A stretch of 64,000 nt of DNA from the NCBI RefSeq assembly GCF_021655555.1, contig NZ_AP023086.1:2572685-2636684 (forward strand), read 5' to 3'. Below are positions 44,221 through 53,230 of the stretch, piece after piece. Numbering within the stretch: position 1 is the first letter of the stretch; every line of letters starts with the position of its first letter. The position numbers were made by a program, and so were the translations under genes. The notes under the pieces are model-generated. The model saw nothing but the letters and a program-made list of their open reading frames with translations, was not told the DNA's origin and did not search any database. This DNA is from Marinagarivorans cellulosilyticus (GTDB lineage: Bacteria > Pseudomonadota > Gammaproteobacteria > Pseudomonadales > Cellvibrionaceae).

Positions 44221-47200
44221 TTAGTTTAAAAATTTCTGCTTAAAGGCTTCCCGTGTTGACTGAATAATTGCAAAAAAGACGGGGATAAAAGGTGTGCCGA
44301 CGATAAGTGCTGCGAGCATGCCCCACATAACAGTATGCCCAAGGGACATCTGGCTGAACATGCCTGCACCGGAGGCAAATACCAAAGGAAGAATGCCCAG
44401 AACAAATGATAAGGCCGTCATGCACACAGCTCTAAAGCGCAGTGCAGCGGCTTTTTGTGCAGATTCAATAATACTTAGTCCTTCGTTTTCGCGTAGCTCT
44501 TTTGCAAACTCCACGATAAGAATCGCATTTTTTGCCGCCAAGCCAATAAGTAGTACTAGCCCAACCTGAGCAAATAAATCCAAGGCCCCCAGCTGAGGGA
44601 TGCCAATTAATCCCGCCAGCAACAAACCGCCGATGGCACCGGCAACAGCAATAGGTACGACGAGAATAATGGCTGCGGGTATTGACCAGCTTTCATATTG
44701 AGCCACTAGAAATAAATATACAAAAACCAATGCCAATAAAAAGGCAATTGCTGCTTGGTTGCCGGCTTTTGCTTCTTGGTAGGTCATGCCGGTATATTCT
44801 ATTTTATAGCCTTCTGGTAGGTGTTCAGCTGCTAAGCGCTCCATTTCTTTCATGGCTTCACCACTAGAAACACCTTGTGATGGATTAGCCCTTAAAATGG
44901 CTGAGCGGTATAAATTGTAGCGGGTGCCAACATCAGCGCCCAGAATGGGTTCAATGTCGATAAGCGTTGATAGAGGGATCATTTTTCCGCTTGATGAGCG
45001 CACATGCAACGATTGAATATCATCCAGCTGCGAGCGGTATTCTGGTGCTGCTTGCATCATGACGCGATAGGTCTGTCCAAACATTGAAAAATCGTTGACA
45101 TACGCAGAGCCTAGCTGTGTTTGTAATGTACTAAAAATATTCGTTAATGGTATGTCGAGTGTTTTGGCTTTTTCTCGATTAATATCAATAAAATATTGCG
45201 GTACATTGGCTCGAAATGTTGTTGATGCATTCGTAATTAATGCTGATTTATTTGCTTCTGCTGCCAGTGCTTGGATGGCCCCGGCCAGTTCTTCATGCGA
45301 TCTGCCTTGGGTATCTTCAACGGCAACTTCTAACCCTCCAACTAAACCCATGCCAGGAATAGAAGGGGGGGGAAATGCTTGAACTAGCGCTTCGGGGATT
45401 TCTTTGTAAGCTTTAGCATTGATTCTGGCAGCCACTGCAAATGATAGATCTTTAAATCCTGGGCGATCGTTCCAGTGCTTTAGTACAATAAAACCCGCGC
45501 CGCCGTTACTTTGTGCAGCGCCGGCTAAAACGGAATAACCCGATAAGAAAGTTGCTGATTCAACCGCGGGGTCACTTTCGATAAGTGTTTGCAACTTTGC
45601 CATCACCGCCTGAGTTCGAGTGATAGATGATGCATCGGGCAATTGCACGTTGAGGATGAGTACACCTTTATCTTCAACGGGTACAAAGCCGGTTGGAATG
45701 CTCTTGGTTCCCCATATCAGCCCAACCATTAATACTACAAATAGGCCGCTAACCATCGCTCTTCGTGCAAGTAATGCCGCAACAACGGAGGTAAACTTAC
45801 CGGTCACGCCACCAAAAAAGCGATTAAATATTTGAAACCACTTGGCCTCTTTTTCTGAACGCTTAATGACTAAACTGGCAACTGCGGGGCTGAGTGTCAG
45901 TGCACAAATTGAGGATAAAACCACGGCGACACAAATAGTTACGGCAAACTGATTGTACATAACACCCGTAATGCCCGGCAGCATTGCGACAGGTACAAAT
46001 ACGGCTAGTAGTACAAGTGTAGTGGCAACAATGGGGCCACTGACTTCCTCCATTGTTTTTGTAACCGCTTCTTTGGTCGTCATGCTTGGGTCTTCACGCA
46101 GGTGACGGTCGGTATTTTCAACGACCAAAATAGCGTCGTCTACCACAATACCAATGGCCAAAATTAAACCAAATAAGGTCACTGTATTAATTGTCATGTC
46201 GGCCATTAACAAAACGGCAAAAGTGCCGATTAATGACACGGGTATAGCAACGGTGGGTACTAAAGTAGGGCGCCAATCACCAAGGAAGATAAATGTAATT
46301 AATATTACTAAGGCCACGGCTTGAAACAGCGATGTAGTCACTTGCTGAATAGAAACATCAACATAGCGGGTGGTATCGTATCCAATGTCGTAATCTAAGC
46401 CAGCAGGAAAAGCCTTCTTCATTTCTTGAAGCGCTTTTTTAACTTCACCGCCAGTAATTAGTGAGTTTGCACCCGGTAGTAGGTATAGCGCCATAACTGT
46501 TGCGGGGTGATTTTTATAGCTACCGCTGACTTTATAATCTAATTGTCCTATTTCAATGGTGGCGACGTCTTTTAGTCGTACGATGGCTCCGCCTTCCGAG
46601 ACGCGTAATACAATATTTTCGAACTCTTCGGCCGTTTGGAGCCTGCCTTTAAGTTGTAGGGTGTATTCGGTAGTGAGGTTGCCAGCATAAGGTGGCGCAC
46701 CTATTTTACCGGCTGGGGCCTGAATATTCTGTTCGGCAAGCGCATTGTTAATATCGGCAGTTGTAATGCCTAGTGCTGTCATTTCTGGCGGGTTAAGCCA
46801 TAGTCGCATGGAGTAGTCGGCGGTACTGAATACTACGGCATCTGAAACACCCGCAATTCGTTTTAGACTACTTTGGATATTAATTAAGCTGTAGTTAGCA
46901 ATAAATAGTTCGTCAAGGCTTCCGTCGGGTGAGTATAAGTTCACGGTAAATAAAATATCGGGCGATATTTTATCGATTGTAAGGCCTTGTGCTCGAACTT
47001 CTGAGGGCAGCGAAGGTTCCGCAAGCTTAACGCGGTTTTGAACCCGAACTAGGGCCATATCTGGGTCATCGCCGACATTGAAAGTAATGGTTAAGTTGTA
47101 GGTGCCATCGTTGGCAGAATTTGAAGACATATACGCCATGCCTTCAACACCATTAACCACATCTTCAATAACCTGGCCAACGCTTTCTTCCATAGCTGCA

Positions 47201-47364
47201 GCGGATGCACCAGGCCATTTGGCTTGAACTTTAACCTGCGGGGGAGCCACTTCGGGGTACTCAGAAACAGGTAGCAATTTATTGGCAATTAAGCCCGCCA
47301 AGCTAATTACTAAAGCGATGACGATCGCGAATTTGGGGCGCTGAATAAACGTTTTACTGATCAC
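44221..47364 (-). CDS. RND efflux pump inner-membrane transporter (HAE1 family, AcrB/MexB-like)
   Basis: 1047 residues, normal for the family, with twelve membrane helices and two large periplasmic loops. The proton-relay Asp pair is in LILAIGIVVDDAILVVENTDR and the relay Lys in LIGLAAKNAILIVEFAKE. It exports hydrophobic drugs or solvents using the proton gradient. The adaptor gene lies 5 bp upstream. No TolC-type channel gene is in the window, so one must be elsewhere. The specific substrates cannot be predicted. Confidence 0.95.
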   Translation of the reverse strand: MISKTFIQRPKFAIVIALVISLAGLIANKLLPVSEYPEVAPPQVKVQAKWPGASAAAMEESVGQVIEDVVNGVEGMAYMSSNSANDGTYNLTITFNVGDDPDMALVRVQNRVKLAEPSLPSEVRAQGLTIDKISPDILFTVNLYSPDGSLDELFIANYSLINIQSSLKRIAGVSDAVVFSTADYSMRLWLNPPEMTALGITTADINNALAEQNIQAPAGKIGAPPYAGNLTTEYTLQLKGRLQTAEEFENIVLRVSEGGAIVRLKDVATIEIGQLDYKVSGSYKNHPATVMALYLLPGANSLITGGEVKKALQEMKKAFPAGLDYDIGYDTTRYVDVSIQQVTTSLFQAVALVILITFIFLGDWRPTLVPTVAIPVSLIGTFAVLLMADMTINTVTLFGLILAIGIVVDDAILVVENTDRHLREDPSMTTKEAVTKTMEEVSGPIVATTLVLLAVFVPVAMLPGITGVMYNQFAVTICVAVVLSSICALTLSPAVASLVIKRSEKEAKWFQIFNRFFGGVTGKFTSVVAALLARRAMVSGLFVVLMVGLIWGTKSIPTGFVPVEDKGVLILNVQLPDASSITRTQAVMAKLQTLIESDPAVESATFLSGYSVLAGAAQSNGGAGFIVLKHWNDRPGFKDLSFAVAARINAKAYKEIPEALVQAFPPPSIPGMGLVGGLEVAVEDTQGRSHEELAGAIQALAAEANKSALITNASTTFRANVPQYFIDINREKAKTLDIPLTNIFSTLQTQLGSAYVNDFSMFGQTYRVMMQAAPEYRSQLDDIQSLHVRSSSGKMIPLSTLIDIEPILGADVGTRYNLYRSAILRANPSQGVSSGEAMKEMERLAAEHLPEGYKIEYTGMTYQEAKAGNQAAIAFLLALVFVYLFLVAQYESWSIPAAIILVVPIAVAGAIGGLLLAGLIGIPQLGALDLFAQVGLVLLIGLAAKNAILIVEFAKELRENEGLSIIESAQKAAALRFRAVCMTALSFVLGILPLVFASGAGMFSQMSLGHTVMWGMLAALIVGTPFIPVFFAIIQSTREAFKQKFLN

Positions 47365-47369
47365 AGTAG

Positions 47370-48491
47370 TTATTCCTCTGTTGTCGAGGTCGATGTCGCT
47401 GGCACAAAGGCCGTTGGCGTCACTTTATCGCCCGGGCGTGCTTTTTGAACGCCGCGAATAATCACTTTTTCACCGGCATCAATGCCTGAGTTAATCAGCA
47501 CATTTTCATTAATGCGCTCTCCAGTAATAATGTCTTTACGGGTGACAACGTTGCTGCTGTCTACTGTTAATACATAAGTCCCTCGCTGATCGACCTGAAT
47601 GCTTGCTTGCGGGAGCATTAAGCTTTGCAATGGGTGGGTTAAACGCAGTATGGCGTGTGCGAACATACCTGGGCGCAGAGTATCGTTGGGGTTGGCAATG
47701 TTAGATCGAACTTCAACGGTGCCCGTGGTTGCATCGACGCGGTTAGAAAAATAATTGATTTTTCCTGTTTGCTCGTAGACGGTACCGCCTTGTAGCTCCA
47801 GCAATACCTCAATATCGTTGATGGTAATCCTGGAGTCTGGCCTTTGCGCGGAAAGGATTAGCTTTTCAGGAATTTGAAAAACGATATCCATATCATCTTG
47901 CCCAACGAGTGTGGTCAGGGCACCGTATTGCGGGCCGACGATGTCGCCAATCGCAGGGGCTGAGCGTCCGATTCGTCCTTCTAACGGCGCTTTAATCGTT
48001 GTGTAAGCTAAGTCAACTTTAGCGCTTTCAACGGCAGCTTTGGCTGATTCTTGCTGGGCAGCAGACTCTAACTTCTTCGCTTCTAAGCTATCGAACTCGG
48101 ACTCTGAGATAAAACCATCTTTGACGAGCTTTTCACCGCGTGTGAAATTCTTAGCAGCGATTTTTTGGTTGGCTTCAGCACGTGATAACTCGGCATTGGC
48201 ACGCGCTAGCGCGGCTTTAAAAGGGGCTGGGTCAATATCAAATAGCGGTGCCCCAAGCTGCACTTGGTCGCCTTCTTTAAAGTGAATGGCGATTAATCGA
48301 CCGCTAACCTGGGCGCTAATATCAACGTCGCTACGCGATTGTATCCTTGCATTGAAGCCTTTAGATGGGCGGTAGGGTTGCTCGGTGGCCTCTACAACAA
48401 ATACTTCAGGCAACGGCTGTTCTTTAACCGCTGTATTGTTGTCGCCGCAAGCGGCTAATAATAAAGATAAACATAAAACACGTAAGTGCAT
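47370..48491 (-). CDS. RND efflux adaptor (membrane fusion) lipoprotein, AcrA/MexA-like
   Basis: 373 residues. A lipoprotein signal (LLLAAC, Cys15) is followed by the lipoyl half-motif, a coiled-coil hairpin (FKAALARANAELSRAEANQKIAAKNF...) and the beta-barrel domain. It bridges the RND transporter with an outer-membrane channel. A strong AGGAG site precedes the ATG. A 138-bp MITE starts 38 bp upstream of the start codon, in the region where the promoter should be. Confidence 0.94.
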   Translation of the reverse strand: MHLRVLCLSLLLAACGDNNTAVKEQPLPEVFVVEATEQPYRPSKGFNARIQSRSDVDISAQVSGRLIAIHFKEGDQVQLGAPLFDIDPAPFKAALARANAELSRAEANQKIAAKNFTRGEKLVKDGFISESEFDSLEAKKLESAAQQESAKAAVESAKVDLAYTTIKAPLEGRIGRSAPAIGDIVGPQYGALTTLVGQDDMDIVFQIPEKLILSAQRPDSRITINDIEVLLELQGGTVYEQTGKINYFSNRVDATTGTVEVRSNIANPNDTLRPGMFAHAILRLTHPLQSLMLPQASIQVDQRGTYVLTVDSSNVVTRKDIITGERINENVLINSGIDAGEKVIIRGVQKARPGDKVTPTAFVPATSTSTTEE

Positions 48492-48974
48492 ACAAGGCTC
48501 CTAAGGCGCTAAATCCAAAATGTATTAAGGGCATCTCTAAAAATGCACTTTTTCCGCGATAGCGGCGTCAGCTCCGTCCTCGAGTCCTCATTTACACCAC
48601 GTAAACTGCGGCTCTCCGGGCGGTGCTTCCTTGCTCTCACACAAAAATTACTATTTTTAGAGGTCCCCTTAAGTGAAAACGGGTGAGAAGGGTAGGTGGG
48701 GGCAATGTTAAGCGAAAATAGTTGGGTTGTGTATTAATAAAGCGATATTGCACTGGTAAGAAGGCTAATATACGGCGCTTCCCGCCACGGCGCTGTGGTT
48801 GGCGCAAAATTTTTGGCGAATGCTCGCAGGCCTAACAGGTCTGCATAACCTTGGTTTGCTGATGCTGGCGGGCTAATACCCGTGAACCAAGCGGTAATTT
48901 TTATGTCTTGGCAGCTTGTAGTGGTGATAGCCTCACTACTGGCACCCCTGATTTAACTGGCTTGTGAGTCTTGT
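48492..48974. other. Intergenic region between the RND operon and lgt
   Basis: It contains a MITE copy (48530-48667). The remaining 300 bp before lgt hold no gene that I can support. One plus-strand frame ending near 48885 reads as hydrophobic residues, and another tiny frame (MSWQLVVV...) lies at 48904; both are too short to call. Confidence 0.6.
48530..48667 (-). mobile_element. MITE-like 138-bp element, copy 3 (upstream of the RND operon)
   Basis: Inverted orientation relative to copies 1 and 2. It matches them except for one changed base in the terminal repeat. It is flanked by ATTAAG and CTTAAG, so five of six duplicated bases agree. It lies 38 bp upstream of the adaptor start codon, so its end could supply or block promoter elements. 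No transposase is encoded. Confidence 0.88.
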
Positions 48975-49886
48975 ATGTTTGAATCCCCCTTTATGGATGC
49001 TGTGATTTTCACAGTTCCAGGTACACCACTTTCAATAAATTGGTACGGCCTTACCTTCGCCGCGACATTCCTCTTTGGTATTTGGTACGCAAATCGTCGC
49101 AGCGATCGCGCACCTGCTTGGGGCATAACACGAGAAATGAATAGTGACTTACTGCTTTACATGATTGTGGGTGTCATTGTTGGTGCAAGGCTGGGCTATG
49201 TATTGTTTTATGGTTTAGATCAACTATTGCCCTTTCGTGAAACGCTGAACGCAGCGGGGGATGTCATAAGCTCTAGAACAGTTGATTTCCTCTTTATTTT
49301 TAAGATCCATGAAGGCGGTTTGTCTTTCCATGGCGGCTTTCTAGGGGTTTGCGTGGCTTATATCTTGTTTGCGCGCAAGCATAGAGTTAACCCTTTTACC
49401 ATTGCCGATTGGGTTGTGCCGATAATACCGATGGGGATTGTCTTTGTGCGCATGGGTAATACCATTAATGGTGAATTGTGGGGGCGCGTTACTGAATCGC
49501 CTTTGGGGGTGTATTTTATGGCATTACCGGAAAACGCAATGGGCGCTGTGGTGGCTCGGCATCCTTCAACGATTTACGAAATGGTACTAGAAGGCGTCGT
49601 GATGTTTATTGTGATGCAATGGTTTATCCGCAAGCCACGACCGCGCATGGCAGCTTCTGGCTTGTTTGTTATGGGGTATGGTTTTTTCCGCACAGCTGTA
49701 GAGTTCTTTCGCCAACCGGATGCGCAGTTAGGGGTTAATGGTTTTTTGTACGGTACCGATTGGATAACCAGAGGCATGACATTGTCAGTGCCCATGATTT
49801 TTGCGGGGGCAGCAATGCTGGTTATTGCTTATCACAGGAATGTTTATGATCACGCTCGCCAACCAAGTTCACGGGCAGCAACTTAG
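48975..49886 (+). CDS. lgt: Prolipoprotein diacylglyceryl transferase Lgt
   Basis: 303 residues, about seven membrane helices. The signature VRMGNTINGELWGRVTESPLG is clear, as are NWYGLTF and HEGGLSFHGGFLG. It attaches diacylglycerol to the lipobox Cys of prelipoproteins in the inner membrane, and several lipoproteins are encoded in this window. The start at 48975 is the upstream-most; a second ATG 18 bases further is possible since no strong ribosome site decides. Confidence 0.96.
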   Translation: MFESPFMDAVIFTVPGTPLSINWYGLTFAATFLFGIWYANRRSDRAPAWGITREMNSDLLLYMIVGVIVGARLGYVLFYGLDQLLPFRETLNAAGDVISSRTVDFLFIFKIHEGGLSFHGGFLGVCVAYILFARKHRVNPFTIADWVVPIIPMGIVFVRMGNTINGELWGRVTESPLGVYFMALPENAMGAVVARHPSTIYEMVLEGVVMFIVMQWFIRKPRPRMAASGLFVMGYGFFRTAVEFFRQPDAQLGVNGFLYGTDWITRGMTLSVPMIFAGAAMLVIAYHRNVYDHARQPSSRAAT

Positions 49887-50041
49887 AGCGCCTTTTTGTA
49901 CAAGCTGCAGGTACCGTTGATGATATTGGTGTTGGCTTTATGAATTAAAATGTAATCTCAGACATTATTCGGTGTTTTTCTTTTCTGTTTGTTTATGGTT
50001 TTCCTCTCGATATTTTAGTTTACATAACGATGAGGAAGGCT

Positions 50042-51658
50042 ATGAACCCCAAAATAAACCCAAAAGCGACTTATTCTTTACTGCTGATATGCGCAAGTAC
50101 TTTATTTTTACACGCGTGCAGCAGCGACGATAAGAACGCTAATTCTACATTTGACGAAGCGCCAGCTTCTATCAATTTCCTTCATGAACCGGATAATATC
50201 TACACCGAAGACTTCCCCTTGTGGCGCTTTGTGGTTGATGGCGATGGCTATAATTTGGCCAATATATCGGCGATAGATATTGAATTTCCGCATGCCATGG
50301 TTTTGCAAAAAGGCACAAGTTTTGGTGTTATTGATGCGGGGCAAGAAGACTTACCTTATGCGCGCCATATTGCCGCAGGCATTTTGCATGCCCACGACTT
50401 TACTCATATTGAAGATAGGGTATGGAGTGTTGAAGCGGACGAAAGTGTCTATTTAAATCGCGCTACATTTGATGGCTCAGGTTTTTCTTTAGATGCGAGT
50501 TATCGGCGGCAAGGCGCGGTGTTTACCGAAATCGCTTACGGTAGCAATGCTAACCAAGTGTGGCTCTACAATGAAGCGGATCATACGCTTGGCGCGTTAA
50601 TGCCTAATAGCGAAGTCGATGCCGAGCATTGGCGCTTTTATGTCCTAGACGATGACATTGATATTGTTGATTTAACCGTTGAGGGTAGTCATTTAATGGT
50701 GACCTACCACTATCAAGGAAGCCTGCGGGTTAATGTTTTTGACGCTGCTGGTGATGGCTTGCAGGTTATCGAAAGCTGGGAAATTGTCGGTTACCCCAAT
50801 AAAGTTGCCACGGATGCCAGTTTTCTTCCTGATGGGCGAATGCTTGTGTCTTTTGAGGGGCTTGAGGAAAACTTATACCTTGTTGCAAAGCATGAACCAG
50901 AGCCAAGTGTTTCGCCCTTGGCGCCCGTAGGGGAATTAACGCTTGATCATTTTTTGGATTTTAATACTGCAATCACACAACCCTCGGGCTTTGCTCCTAG
51001 GTCTGATGGTTCTTGGTTTGTATTAACCGATCAGCGCGAGGTTTTTATTGTAAAATCAGACTTTAGTGTTATTGAGCATCAAGGTCATGTTAGCTTTGAT
51101 GGCATTGCATGTATTCAAGGTTGTACTGAAGGCATTGCTACCGTAGACGATAACCATTTTCTTGTGATTACCGATTCAGCGACCGTGGGTTATTTTAGTG
51201 TGCAGGCGCAAGGGTATCAGCGCGAGTCGCAATTCGCGCTTGAGATTAGCGTGGGTGATCGTTTTTCTGGCATTGCATTTGATCCCATTCGGCAGTTTAT
51301 TTATGTCATTAATGATGACGACAACGAAAATACTCAAGATGCACTATACACTTTCGATTACAGCGATGGCTTTAGCCTTGTGAGTCGTGTGTTCGTGAAT
51401 GGTGGTGCAGCTAATGTTTCCCCTTATGACGCACAAGGTATTAGTTTTGAAAATGATCAACTTTTTATTGTGTCAGAAGCATTTACGCAAGTGCTGGTTT
51501 TAAATCTGCAGGGCGAGGTTGAATACACGCTGGGTTTTAATCGGGAAGATGTTGAAGAGGCCAGTGATATTGCTATTTATAATGGCCGAGTTTATATCCC
51601 TAGCGATAACGAAGATGGTGAACCCGCGCCAAGCGTTGGTGTTTACTTTTTTCCTTAA
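50042..51658 (+). CDS. SdiA-regulated-domain lipoprotein (beta-propeller)
   Basis: 538 residues from the ATG at 50042, chosen because GAGGAAGG lies just before it; the ATG at 50030 has no ribosome site. The lipoprotein signal ends LHAC, with an unusual His at the second lipobox position. The C-terminal half (from about residue 300) matches the SdiA-regulated/YjiK family, with repeated blade-like segments (SGFAPRSDGSWFVLTDQREVF, GIAFDPIRQFIYVIND). It is probably surface-exposed or periplasmic; function unknown. Confidence 0.72.
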   Translation: MNPKINPKATYSLLLICASTLFLHACSSDDKNANSTFDEAPASINFLHEPDNIYTEDFPLWRFVVDGDGYNLANISAIDIEFPHAMVLQKGTSFGVIDAGQEDLPYARHIAAGILHAHDFTHIEDRVWSVEADESVYLNRATFDGSGFSLDASYRRQGAVFTEIAYGSNANQVWLYNEADHTLGALMPNSEVDAEHWRFYVLDDDIDIVDLTVEGSHLMVTYHYQGSLRVNVFDAAGDGLQVIESWEIVGYPNKVATDASFLPDGRMLVSFEGLEENLYLVAKHEPEPSVSPLAPVGELTLDHFLDFNTAITQPSGFAPRSDGSWFVLTDQREVFIVKSDFSVIEHQGHVSFDGIACIQGCTEGIATVDDNHFLVITDSATVGYFSVQAQGYQRESQFALEISVGDRFSGIAFDPIRQFIYVINDDDNENTQDALYTFDYSDGFSLVSRVFVNGGAANVSPYDAQGISFENDQLFIVSEAFTQVLVLNLQGEVEYTLGFNREDVEEASDIAIYNGRVYIPSDNEDGEPAPSVGVYFFP

Positions 51659-51779
51659 CATTTTAAGGTTATTAACATTGTAGTGATGGAGGAGTGCATC
51701 CGTGCATGCCATACGTTCCGGGGTTGGCTTAATAACTGAGTGTGCATGGATCCTTTAATGTTAGGAATACTAATGGGTT

Positions 51780-52421
51780 TTAAAAGGTGACGGTTCCCCC
51801 AACAGAAAACATATACATGTAGTTTCCGCCGGTGGGTTTAAAATCGATGACTTCGTATTCGGATCTTACCGCAACAGACCCAAGCTGAAATTTAGCACCT
51901 ATACCATAAGTGCTACTGTAATCAGAATGAAAAAGGTTACCTTCGGAGTTTTCTACGTCTGAATCGTTAAAGCTGGATCCGTATTTAGCGAAAAATCCCA
52001 TCTTCCCTAGGTTAATCCCCAATAGACCATAAAAATTGATAGCGGAGACATCTTGACGGTATCGCGTGGTGGTGGCGTATTCTTGATAGGCGTTAGCGGC
52101 GATAACAACATCGCCTTCGCCACCTTCTTCGTAGTATTGGCTGGCATAGCTGTCAACAATGCCAAACTCACGGTAGTCAACTTCAATGCCAATATCAATT
52201 TTATCGGTAAGCCCATAGAAATAGCCGGCTAAAAATTTGAAGCCAGTGGTATATTCATCAATATAAACGTAATCATCATAAATACCCACCTCGTCATCAG
52301 AGGTGTCGATATTTGACTGTAGAATACTCCCTCCCACATATATCCCGTCACGCTCCGCCGCTAAGCAATTATTTGTCATGACAGCAATCGCTATCAGGAT
52401 ACATCTCGAAAATAAACTCAT
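51780..52421 (-). CDS. Small outer-membrane beta-barrel protein
   Basis: 213 residues. A signal peptide (cleaved near CLAAERDG) is followed by alternating polar and aromatic strands, such as GIYVGGSILQSNID, FKFLAGYFYGLTDKIDIGIEVDY, and a C-terminal phenylalanine (GGTVTF). This fits an eight-strand OmpA/OmpW/Opa-like barrel inserted by the BAM complex. I cannot assign a specific family. Two-thirds of it is Asp/Tyr-rich. Confidence 0.75.
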   Translation of the reverse strand: MSLFSRCILIAIAVMTNNCLAAERDGIYVGGSILQSNIDTSDDEVGIYDDYVYIDEYTTGFKFLAGYFYGLTDKIDIGIEVDYREFGIVDSYASQYYEEGGEGDVVIAANAYQEYATTTRYRQDVSAINFYGLLGINLGKMGFFAKYGSSFNDSDVENSEGNLFHSDYSSTYGIGAKFQLGSVAVRSEYEVIDFKPTGGNYMYMFSVGGTVTF

Positions 52422-52858
52422 TAGAAAATAACCTTGGTTTCTTTGCCGCTTTATATTTTTAGTGACCGCACTATAGAAGTTTTACAGGCAGAAAAATGTT
52501 AACGGCGTATACATACTCTATGAGAGTTCCAAAGCTGATTAGTATTGTGTGTTTTTTGCTACATACCGCACATGAATATTTTAGATGCTTCACATATCGC
52601 ATGATTATTTTGCTTGCTTAAATACTAAATAAGACATTCATGCATATTGTAGTAGTGAGGAAATAAAAAATAGAGCGCGATAGTTTTCGAGTATTGTAAT
52701 TAATCTTATTTAGCAGGGGTTTAGCGGTGTCATTCATTAATATTGCAGTATTTATTTAAATATTAGATTTTAGCTTTGTCGCAAAAAGTGATTTTGTGGC
52801 GTAACGTTTATTTTTGTTTTTTAAATGTAAGTGCTTTTGGGGTTAATGTCGCCAAATG

Positions 52859-52996
52859 GGCATCTCTAAAAATGCACTTTTTCCGCGATAGCGGCGTCAG
52901 CTCCGTCCTCGAGTCCTCATTTACACCATGTAAACTGCGGCTCTCCGGGCGGCGCTTCCTTGCTCTCACACAAAAATTACTATTTTTAGAGGTGCC
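52859..52996 (-). mobile_element. MITE-like 138-bp element, copy 4
   Basis: Inverted orientation, 138 bp, with the terminal repeats GGCATCTCTAAAAAT and its counterpart. A perfect 6-bp duplication, CAAATG, flanks it (52853-52858 and 52997-53002). It differs from copy 1 by only a few bases, including ACATGG for ACGTGG. It lies in a non-coding region. Confidence 0.9.
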
Positions 52997-53185
52997 CAAA
53001 TGCTTATTTTTCGGCTTCAATTCAGTATTTTTTTCAAAAATTAGATTCTGGTAAAAATGGCAGCAAATTAGGTGCAAAATAGCGGTGGGTAAAAGAGCTA
53101 TGTTTTTTTGAAAAAGAAGGTCAGCAGTGGTTGACGATTTGTAGGGTTGCAGGAAGGGGATAACGGTTGCTGTTGTATAGCATAT

Positions 53186-53217
53186 AAGAATGTAACAGCT
53201 GGCGCTGTTACATTCTT
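53186..53217. terminator. Perfect 14-bp hairpin after the TssBC-fusion gene
   Basis: AAGAATGTAACAGC and GCTGTTACATTCTT enclose a 4-nt loop. It lies 14 bp beyond the stop of the minus-strand TssBC gene, in terminator position, though no long T-run follows. Confidence 0.55.
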
Positions 53218-53230
53218 GGGCGTTTACTTT

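Larger units (their letters stand above)
52422..53230. other. AT-rich intergenic region with one MITE
   Basis: The first 430 bp are AT-rich and hold no credible gene. A MITE copy follows (52859-52996). Short open frames on both strands at 52776-53077 are simply the open frames of that element extended by flanking sequence. A perfect hairpin lies at 53186-53217. Confidence 0.65.

Noticed and set aside
48780..48955. Short hydrophobic frames upstream of lgt
   Set aside because: Two tiny frames (about 33 and 17 codons) read as membrane-like residues, but they have no start/ribosome site pairing or recognisable family. They may be a remnant of a membrane protein.
52776..53077. Open frames on both strands around MITE copy 4
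   Set aside because: They are the element's own open frames extended into flanking DNA. The same peptide appears at copy 1.
53186..53217. Perfect 14-bp inverted repeat considered as an operator or attachment site
   Set aside because: Its position immediately after a stop codon and small loop fit a transcription terminator better, so it is listed as such with moderate confidence.
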